Assembly (NCBI GenBank): GCA_009692985.1
Contig: SHYF01000040.1
Location: 1 to 11,730, forward strand
DNA: 11,730 nt
Reading direction: 5' to 3'
Source of the DNA: Dehalococcoidia bacterium
Lineage (GTDB): Bacteria; Chloroflexota; Dehalococcoidia; Lucifugimonadales; SHYF01
Every line of letters starts with the position of its first letter. Positions within the stretch are counted from its first letter, which is position 1. Below are positions 6,315 to 11,730 of this stretch, one piece after another. The notes below the pieces were generated by a model. That model saw only the letters and a program-made list of their open reading frames with translations. It made no database searches and had not been told where the DNA came from. The position numbers were made by a program, and so were the translations under genes.

Positions 6315-7697
6315 GTGTCCCACACACCCCGCATATACCCCTTGGACCCGCGGCAACTCACAGAAGAACAGCTAGCCGTTGTCTTCGCCATGACATCTCG
6401 CCGGCCTGAGCCTTTCGACGAAATAGCAGAAATGGTCACGGCGGAAAAGGCGGCGGACTTTCATGAGCGTTGGGTCCTCAACTACGGCCACGCCTCTGTG
6501 GCGGAGCACGCTATCATCCACATGGCCGTCGAGAACATATCCCGCCTGGCCTGTGACACCCTGGAGGACAATCGGCTGGCCTCGTACACAGAGAAGTCGT
6601 CGCGCTACCAGATCATAGAGCCAGGTTACTACCACGTTCCCAAAGAGCTGTCCCGGCACATCGCGATGCGGCAGATCTACGTGGACGCCTGCGACGCCCT
6701 CTTTGCTGCCTACGAGCGCCTTGTAGAGGGCCTTCGAGCGTACCTCCCGTCGGTGCGGCCCCGCCAGCCAGATGAACGCGACTCCGCCTTCAACCTGCGC
6801 ATCCGCCGCGAAGCCACCGACTCGGCACGATTCCTGCTGCCCGCCGCCACGCTGACAAACGTGGGCGTCACCATGAACGCGCGCTCCCTGGAGCACGCAA
6901 TCACCAAGCTGGTCTCCTCGGACCTGGCAGAAGAGCGATGGCTGGGGCAAGCACTCAAGGAGCAGGGGCGTCGCATCACGCCTACACTCGTCAAGTACGC
7001 CGACCGCAGCGATTACCTGGTTCTTAGCCGGGAGGCCCAAAGGGATATGTCCTTGTCATACGCTGGGCTAGGCGACGATTCCAAAGCAGAGGCCACCCTG
7101 GTTCACTACGACCACGATGCGGAAGCCAAGCTGGTAGCGGCGTTGCTGTACCGGTTCGCTCAGCAGCCCTACGCAGAGATATGGAAGCAGGTGCAGCATA
7201 TGAGTCCCCTGGAGCGACAGAAGGTAATAGACCGAACGCTAGAAGGCCTTGGCCCCCATGACGCACCGGTGCGGGAGATGGAGAGTGTGGACTACACATT
7301 CGATCTGGTCATGGACTACGGGGCATACCGGGAGTTCAAGCGCCACCGAATGCAGACGTATATACCGCAGCCGCCCACGGGGAAGCATGGTTACCTGGTG
7401 CCGCCGCTGGTAAAGGACGCCGGGCTTCAGGCCGAGTTCGAAGCTGCGATAGGGAAGGCCGAGGATGCCTTCCACACGATACGGGCACAGTCGCCGCGTG
7501 CAGCCGAATACCTGGTGACCCACGCCCACAGGCGGCGGGTGCTATCCAAGATGAACCTGCGCGAATGCTACCACCTGTTCAAGCTGCGCACCGGCCCTGA
7601 GGCCCACTTCTCCATACGTCCAGTAATGGCCGCTGCAATGCGGGAGGCCCAGATGGTGCACCCGGGTCTGTTCAAGTATTTGCAGCTAAGGAGTTGA
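6315..7697 (+). CDS. Tandem ThyX-like protein (flavin-dependent thymidylate synthase family, two folds in one chain)
   Basis: Starting at GTG 6315 (AGGAG at 6306-6310) the product has 460 residues, about twice a normal ThyX of 210-250. Both halves show ThyX landmarks. Half 1 (about 1-215) has HASVAEHA (59-66), RLASYTEKSSRY (87-98), LLPAAT and MNARSLEH (187-194), but the family RHR triad reads DNR (85-87). Half 2 (about 245-460) has HDAPVRE (315-321), an intact RHR (343-345), and MNLRECYHLFKLR from 413. After its RHR, however, the sequence runs into PQPPTGKHGY and lacks the serine and SxRY tail. Canonical ThyX methylates dUMP using FAD, NADPH and methylene-tetrahydrofolate. Because the motif parts are divided between halves, this chain may form composite sites or have another flavin/nucleotide function. 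It may head the plus-strand gene set, though 112 bp with two hairpins follow. Confidence 0.8.
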   Translation: MSHTPRIYPLDPRQLTEEQLAVVFAMTSRRPEPFDEIAEMVTAEKAADFHERWVLNYGHASVAEHAIIHMAVENISRLACDTLEDNRLASYTEKSSRYQIIEPGYYHVPKELSRHIAMRQIYVDACDALFAAYERLVEGLRAYLPSVRPRQPDERDSAFNLRIRREATDSARFLLPAATLTNVGVTMNARSLEHAITKLVSSDLAEERWLGQALKEQGRRITPTLVKYADRSDYLVLSREAQRDMSLSYAGLGDDSKAEATLVHYDHDAEAKLVAALLYRFAQQPYAEIWKQVQHMSPLERQKVIDRTLEGLGPHDAPVREMESVDYTFDLVMDYGAYREFKRHRMQTYIPQPPTGKHGYLVPPLVKDAGLQAEFEAAIGKAEDAFHTIRAQSPRAAEYLVTHAHRRRVLSKMNLRECYHLFKLRTGPEAHFSIRPVMAAAMREAQMVHPGLFKYLQLRS

Positions 7698-7713
7698 AGG
7701 TTGCGGGACTAAT

Positions 7714-7779
7714 GGCACTGGACATCACAGTGCCTTGACACACTCATATCCAGATGCCAGGATATGAGTGCCTTGGACA
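7714..7779. promoter_or_regulatory. Two consecutive hairpins, each followed by AGTGCCTTG(G)ACA
   Basis: Hairpin 1 is GGCACTG-N7-CAGTGCC (7714-7734). Hairpin 2 is an 11-bp perfect stem, CACTCATATCC-N8-GGATATGAGTG (7741-7770). AGTGCCTTGACA (7729-7740) and AGTGCCTTGGACA (7767-7779) follow them as a near repeat. GGCACT of hairpin 1 could instead pair with AGTGCC at 7767-7772, so two alternative folds exist. No run of T follows either stem, so they do not look like classical terminators. Possible roles are attenuation, an operator, or mRNA processing between genes. Confidence 0.55.
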
Positions 7780-7809
7780 GGCCAACCTCAGAGGCTCAGG
7801 TAACTGACA

Positions 7810-8583
7810 TTGACGGAAAGCTCCCACATCTTCAAGACCATCCTCCTGTCAAGGGCAGGACCCAAGGCCCGTATTGCCCTCAACCGGCCCAGGGCGGGCA
7901 ACAGGGTCAACCCATCCATGACGGAGGAGCTGGCCCAGGCCGCAGAGTTCATCAACCAGGACGACTCGACACGGGTGGTGACTCTGACTGGCCAGGGCCA
8001 GAGTTTCTCATCGGGGTGGGAGCGCATACGATTTGACTCGGCGGAAGAGTTGGCCCGGCACCGGGCGGCCGGGGCCATAGCTCGCATCCAAAAGCCTGTC
8101 GTGGCGGCAATCAACGGCGACGCCATTGGCCAGGGGTTAGAATTGGCACTGGCCGCCGACATCCGCATCGCCGTGGCAACGGCACACTTTGGCATGCCCC
8201 AGGTGCGCTTTGGCGTTCTGCCGTGGGACGGCGGAACGCAGCGACTGCCCAGGCTTGTGGGAAGAGCCCATGCCTTGGCATTGCTGCTGACTGGAGCAGT
8301 GATAGACGCCAGCGAAGCACTTCGCATAGGCCTTGTCCATCAGGTGGTGGAACCGCAGCAGTTGGAGGCGGCTACAGACTCTGCCGTTGAGCAGATTGCC
8401 TCCACCGCACCAGTGGCGGAGCGGTACGCCAAAGAGACGGTGATGAAAGGCATGGACATGACCCTGGAGCAAGGGTTGCACCTGGAGGCCGACCTGAATA
8501 TCCTCCTGCACACCACCGGCGACCGCGCCGAAGGGATCCGCTCTTTCCGCGAGCGCCGGCCGCCAAAGTTCTCGGGCCAGTGA
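7810..8583 (+). CDS. Enoyl-CoA hydratase/isomerase (crotonase) family protein 1, one catalytic Glu replaced
   Basis: The 257-residue protein is full length for a crotonase and has the family core: KPVVAAINGDAIGQG forming the CoA/oxyanion region, LELALAADIRIA, and GGTQRLPRLVGRA. Glu111 (GLELAL) matches the first catalytic glutamate of enoyl-CoA hydratase. The second is replaced by Gln131 (FGMPQVRFGVLP instead of PE). The usual FCAGAD/FAAGAD loop reads FSSGWERI (66-73), and the PGAGGTQR loop reads PWDGGTQR. Classical syn-hydration uses both glutamates, so an isomerase, hydrolase or decarboxylase-like role is possible. The start must be TTG 7810: an in-frame TAA sits at 7801-7803 and the next ATG would remove the first strands. 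Only a weak AGG precedes it. It lies in a plus-strand series with a second crotonase and an acyl-CoA ligase. Confidence 0.85.
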   Translation: MTESSHIFKTILLSRAGPKARIALNRPRAGNRVNPSMTEELAQAAEFINQDDSTRVVTLTGQGQSFSSGWERIRFDSAEELARHRAAGAIARIQKPVVAAINGDAIGQGLELALAADIRIAVATAHFGMPQVRFGVLPWDGGTQRLPRLVGRAHALALLLTGAVIDASEALRIGLVHQVVEPQQLEAATDSAVEQIASTAPVAERYAKETVMKGMDMTLEQGLHLEADLNILLHTTGDRAEGIRSFRERRPPKFSGQ

Positions 8584-8622
8584 CGTGTGTACCCGCAGCC
8601 TAGTTCCAGCGCGCAGAAGGAT

Positions 8623-8709
8623 ACAAGGAACCCAGGTTCCTTGTCGGGGGTCTAAGGGGGTGTCCCCCTTTGATCCTCTGTCGTCTTCCCCCTCTCCGTG
8701 CCGGAGAGG
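8623..8709. repeat. Three-hairpin intergenic block (REP/MITE-like)
   Basis: Three perfect inverted repeats lie within 87 bp. ACAAGGAACC-CA-GGTTCCTTGT spans 8623-8644 (10-bp arms). AAGGGGG-TGT-CCCCCTT spans 8654-8670 (7-bp arms). CCTCTCCG-TGC-CGGAGAGG spans 8691-8709 (8-bp arms). The block fills most of the 152-bp gap between crotonase 1 and the PHP gene. Only three T residues follow the middle stem, so it is at best a weak terminator. The dense packing of stems resembles dispersed palindromic repeats. Confidence 0.6.
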
Positions 8710-8735
8710 AGGAAACAGGGGGTGAGAATTTCGCA

Positions 8736-9293
8736 ATGAAGGTTAAACTGGACCTGCACACCCATATATGGGAGGCCTCCGGATTCCAAGTGCCGAACCT
8801 GGACTGGGCTGCCAAGGTGGTGCAACAGGCCAAGGCTATGGGCATAGACGGCATCGCCATCACGGAGCACCACGGCATTGAGAACTCCCATGCCTACAAG
8901 CGCATCATAGAGGAAAACTTTCCTGGACAGCTACTTGTCTTCCCCGGGCTGGAGAAAGACGTCCATCCTCCCGAAAACCACTTCGCTGCGTACCAGGTGG
9001 GCGAGTTTCTACTGCCTAACGGGCGTGTGTTCCGCAACTACTGCCACCCAGGCTACCCCTCCCAGGAAGTAGTTATCGAAAACGTGCAGAGCATTGAGAT
9101 AGACAACAAGCTGCACAACTGCCACATAGATAAGAGCAAGGTCATGGAGATTGCTCAGAGGCACGGGTTGCTCTTTACTCGGGTGAGCAATGCCCACCGC
9201 CTGGCCGACATCGGCACCAACTACGTTGAGGTGGACCTGGAAGAGTTCTACTCGATGGGCATCTTCCTTGACGGACGGAGTCAGCCTCTTTGA
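8736..9293 (+). CDS. PHP-domain metal-dependent hydrolase-like protein
   Basis: The 185-residue protein has the PHP motif series: DLHTH (His8, His10) at the extreme N-terminus, AITEHHG (Glu44, His45), FPGLEKD (Glu73), NYCHPGYP (His104) and SNAHRLADIG (His154). These residues normally bind a di- or trinuclear metal site used for phosphoester hydrolysis. The last motif, usually SDAH, reads SNAH here, so one expected Asp is Asn152. The chain is shorter than many stand-alone PHP phosphatases (about 240-280). The start is ATG 8736, with GGTGAG at 8721-8726 and 9 nt spacing; the open frame extends upstream into the repeat block but lacks family sequence there. The stop overlaps the next crotonase start by 4 nt (TTGA), implying coupled translation. 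No signal peptide is present, so it is cytosolic. Its substrate is unknown. Confidence 0.85.
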   Translation: MKVKLDLHTHIWEASGFQVPNLDWAAKVVQQAKAMGIDGIAITEHHGIENSHAYKRIIEENFPGQLLVFPGLEKDVHPPENHFAAYQVGEFLLPNGRVFRNYCHPGYPSQEVVIENVQSIEIDNKLHNCHIDKSKVMEIAQRHGLLFTRVSNAHRLADIGTNYVEVDLEEFYSMGIFLDGRSQPL

Positions 9294-10054
9294 CGCCGTA
9301 TCAGACCATCATCTACGAGAAGCAAGGCCCCGTAGCCAGGGTTACCCTGAACAGGCCCGACGTTCTCAACGCCTACAATGTGGCCATGCGAGATGAGATG
9401 TACGAGGCACTGGAGGCGATACGGGACGACCCGGAGGTGCGTGGCGTAGTCCTGTGCGGGGCGGGAGACCGCGCCTTTTGCGCCGGCGCCGACCTTACCG
9501 AGTTCGGCACTGCCCCTTCTCAGGCCATAGCCCGCCAGGTGCGGTGGGAGCGGGACGTATGGGGCCTGTTTACCAGCCTGGATATACCTCTGGTGGCGGC
9601 GGTCCACGGGTATGTGCTAGGCTCCGGCCTGGAGATAGCGTTGCTGTGTGATATCCGCGTCGCCGCTGAAGACGCCGTTTTCGGCCTACCCGAGACCAGC
9701 CTGGGGATGCTGCCCGCGGCAGGCGGAACTCAGACGTTACCCCGGGTGTTCGGCCCAGGCCCGGCGCTGGACCTGCTGCTGACAGGCCGGCGGATCAATG
9801 CACGGGAAGCGTACAACCTGGGCCTGGTCGCCAAGGTGGTGCCCCGGTATCACTTGATGGCGGAGGCCCAGGCGGTTGTGGAGGGAATCCTTGCAAGTGG
9901 CTCGGACGTTTTACGTAGCGCCAAGAGGGCCCTACAACGCGGCATGGATATGACTCTGGCCCAAGGCCTGGAATTGGAGGCACGCATGGCCTTGGACATC
10001 TTCCGCGCCAGGCGTGGGCCTATCCCTGCCTGGCGGGGTGCAGTCGAAACTTGA
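9290..10054 (+). CDS. Enoyl-CoA hydratase/isomerase (crotonase) family protein 2
   Basis: The 254-residue product is a complete crotonase. FCAGADL supplies the oxyanion-hole loop, GSGLEIALLCDIRVA carries Glu115, FGLPETSLGMLP carries Glu135, and AAGGTQTLPR follows. Both catalytic glutamates of enoyl-CoA hydratase are therefore present, and hydration of a 2-enoyl-CoA is the simplest prediction; an isomerase or related activity cannot be excluded. Its C-terminal segment (RALQRGMDMTLAQGLELEA) closely resembles the corresponding part of crotonase 1, consistent with paralogy. The start is TTG 9290: an in-frame TGA at 9269-9271 blocks extension, no ATG or GTG lies between, and GGAG is at 9277-9280 (9 nt spacing). 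It overlaps the PHP stop by 4 nt, so translation is probably coupled. The acyl-CoA ligase follows after 96 bp. Confidence 0.92.
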   Translation: MTPYQTIIYEKQGPVARVTLNRPDVLNAYNVAMRDEMYEALEAIRDDPEVRGVVLCGAGDRAFCAGADLTEFGTAPSQAIARQVRWERDVWGLFTSLDIPLVAAVHGYVLGSGLEIALLCDIRVAAEDAVFGLPETSLGMLPAAGGTQTLPRVFGPGPALDLLLTGRRINAREAYNLGLVAKVVPRYHLMAEAQAVVEGILASGSDVLRSAKRALQRGMDMTLAQGLELEARMALDIFRARRGPIPAWRGAVET

Positions 10055-10150
10055 GACCGTACCCTTGGACGTTCCATTGACTGGACGCCGATGATACTAT
10101 TCGAGTAGGATTTGGCTGGCATAGCTACCACTCTTGCAAGGGAGACAGGA

Positions 10151-11728
10151 ATGAACACAACAGAGCTACTCAGCGTCACCGCCGCCATAGTACCGGACCG
10201 CGAGGCCATCATCTTTGACAACCGGCGCATCACCTATGGCCAGCTCCAGGAGCGAGTAAACCGGCTGGCCAACGCCCTAGCCGACCTGGGAGTCCAGCCC
10301 GGCGACCGCGTGGCGGCCATGCAGGTGAACTGCAACGAGTACATAGAGGCGTATTTCGCCGCCGCCAAGCTGGATGCACTGTTCGTGCCAGTAAACTTCC
10401 GAGCCAGGGCGGAGGAGCTGACATTCATGCTCAACGATTCGGGCGCCAAAGCACTCATCTTCGGGCAGCGCTACCAGGCTTTGGTAGGCTCCGTCAAGGC
10501 AGAGTTTAAGACGGTGGAGCACCTCATTTCGCTGGAGGCCCCGGGGAAAGGCGTGCTGTTCTACGACGACCTGCTGAAAAAGGCATCGGACGAGGAGCGG
10601 TTTCCCACCAACGATGACGAAGATGTGACCATCATCATGTTCACCGCTGGGACTACTGGCACGCCCAAGGGAGTCATGCTCACCCACGGCAGCTTCTCTT
10701 CCTACATCCTGGCCAACGTAGAGCCTGTAGACCTGGAGGGTCAAGCAGAGAAGAACATTGTTACTGTGCCCCTCCACCATATAGCTGGAGTGCAGGCCGT
10801 GCTATCAGCCATATACGGCGGCCGCACACTGGTCCTCCAGCGCCAGTACGAGCCGGAGGAGTGGATGGGCCTGGTGCAGAAGGAGCGGGCTAGCCGCGCC
10901 ATGATGGTCCCAACCATGTTGAAACAGCTGATGGACCACCCCAAGTTCCAGGAGTACGACCTCTCCAGCCTAAAGGTAATTACCTACGGGGCTGCCCCCA
11001 TGCCCCTGCCTGTCATCAAGGAGGCAATCAAGAAGCTACCTGGCACCAGGTTCATCAACGCTTTTGGGCAGACGGAAACTGCCTCCACGATCACTATGCT
11101 CCCTCCCGAGGACCACATGCTGGACGAGAGCAACCCGGAGTTCGAAAAGAAGCTGAAGCGCCTCTCCTCCATAGGCAAACCATTGCCGGACGTGGAGGTG
11201 CGCATCGTGAACGAGGAGGGGAAAGACGTGCCCGTAGGCCAGGTTGGGGAGATAGTGGCCAGGGGCCAGCGCCTGATGAAAGGGTACTGGAACCGGGAAG
11301 AGGCCACTAAAGAGACCCTAAGGAACGGCTGGCTTTACACCGGCGACCTGGGCTATTGGGACGAGGATGGGTACATCTTCCTAGGGGGACGGTCTAAGGA
11401 CTTCATCAAGCGCGGCGGCGAGATGGTTGCCCCGGAGGAGGTGGAGCAGGTGCTTATGTCGTTCCCAGGCGTGGACGAGGCGGCCATCATCGGCGTGCCC
11501 GACGACTATTGGGGCGAGCGTGTGCGGGCCATTGTGGTGAAGAAGCGCGGCGCCAACGTCACGGCGGCGGAGCTTATTGACCACTGCCGCCCCCGCATGG
11601 CTGGATTCAAGCGGCCTGAGGACGTTGTGTTCATCAGCGAGCTACCGCGCAACCCCATGGGCAAGGTGCTGAAACGTGTGCTGAGGGAGGAGCATGGCTA
11701 CCCGATCAAGGGGCAGGATGCTAACTGA
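10151..11728 (+). CDS. Acyl-CoA synthetase (AMP-forming, ANL superfamily)
   Basis: The 525-residue protein is a complete acyl/aryl-CoA ligase. The ATP P-loop is TAGTTGTPKG (165-174), FGQTET (305-310) contacts adenine and Mg-ATP, and YTGD (396-399) holds the ribose-binding Asp. RSKDFIKRGGE forms the hinge and start of the C-terminal domain, and Lys505 in NPMGKVLKR is the adenylation lysine. It activates a carboxylic acid to an acyl-AMP and then an acyl-CoA; chain length or aromaticity cannot be read by eye. The start is ATG 10151, with GGGAG at 10140-10144 and 6 nt spacing; an upstream in-frame TTG at 10112 lacks support. Placed after two crotonases, it probably supplies their CoA thioester substrate. 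The 96-bp gap contains TTGACT (10077-10082) but no well-spaced -10 box, so a separate promoter is unproven. The stop lies 2 bp from the window end. Confidence 0.93.
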   Translation: MNTTELLSVTAAIVPDREAIIFDNRRITYGQLQERVNRLANALADLGVQPGDRVAAMQVNCNEYIEAYFAAAKLDALFVPVNFRARAEELTFMLNDSGAKALIFGQRYQALVGSVKAEFKTVEHLISLEAPGKGVLFYDDLLKKASDEERFPTNDDEDVTIIMFTAGTTGTPKGVMLTHGSFSSYILANVEPVDLEGQAEKNIVTVPLHHIAGVQAVLSAIYGGRTLVLQRQYEPEEWMGLVQKERASRAMMVPTMLKQLMDHPKFQEYDLSSLKVITYGAAPMPLPVIKEAIKKLPGTRFINAFGQTETASTITMLPPEDHMLDESNPEFEKKLKRLSSIGKPLPDVEVRIVNEEGKDVPVGQVGEIVARGQRLMKGYWNREEATKETLRNGWLYTGDLGYWDEDGYIFLGGRSKDFIKRGGEMVAPEEVEQVLMSFPGVDEAAIIGVPDDYWGERVRAIVVKKRGANVTAAELIDHCRPRMAGFKRPEDVVFISELPRNPMGKVLKRVLREEHGYPIKGQDAN

Positions 11729-11730
11729 CA

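Noticed and set aside
6372..7040. Long minus-strand open frame opposite the ThyX-like gene
   Set aside because: The plus strand carries clear ThyX motifs throughout; the antisense product has no recognisable domain.
8137..8736. 199-codon minus-strand open frame across crotonase 1 and the repeat block
   Set aside because: Antisense to conserved crotonase motifs and runs through hairpins; no ribosome site seen.

Overview
The window looks like a bacterial chromosome segment, most likely from the Chloroflexota (Dehalococcoidia-like). This is inferred, not shown. The hints are secreted proteins with long Thr/Pro linkers, a tandem ThyX-like protein, crotonase paralogs beside an acyl-CoA ligase, and high G+C. 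There are no rRNA or tRNA genes, CRISPR arrays or transposases. TAG, TAA and TGA all serve as ordinary stop codons.

Layout. 1-141 (minus): start of a lipoprotein gene cut by the window edge, read from a near-consensus promoter at 231-259. 142-657: otherwise gene-free. 658-2310 (plus): a thiamine-diphosphate enzyme of the acetolactate-synthase/decarboxylase type. 2391-3061 (plus): a type II toxin-antitoxin pair (Phd/YefM-like antitoxin, PIN/VapC toxin) behind an AT-rich operator-like promoter. 3085-4944 (minus): a membrane-anchored CAP-domain protein whose C-terminal third is separated by an in-frame amber codon. 4957-5374: gene-free apart from a short direct repeat. 5375-6175 (minus): an HpcH/HpaI-type aldolase. 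6217-6289: two back-to-back sigma-70-like promoters. 6315-11728 (plus): tandem ThyX-like protein, crotonase 1, PHP-domain protein, crotonase 2 and acyl-CoA synthetase, with hairpin-rich gaps after the first and second genes.

How the genes may work together. The acyl-CoA ligase and the two crotonases fit activation of a carboxylic acid followed by hydration or another enoyl/acyl-CoA reaction. Crotonase 1 has lost one of the two catalytic glutamates and may do different chemistry. The PHP protein overlaps crotonase 2 by four bases and is probably translationally coupled to it. The ThDP enzyme and the aldolase both handle 2-oxo acids, but they lie in separate transcription units, so a shared pathway is only a guess.

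The best leads are the amber-interrupted CAP gene, the tandem ThyX protein whose canonical motif is divided between its halves, and the two structured intergenic blocks at 7714-7779 and 8623-8709. I see no clear multi-gene defence system beyond the ordinary toxin-antitoxin pair.
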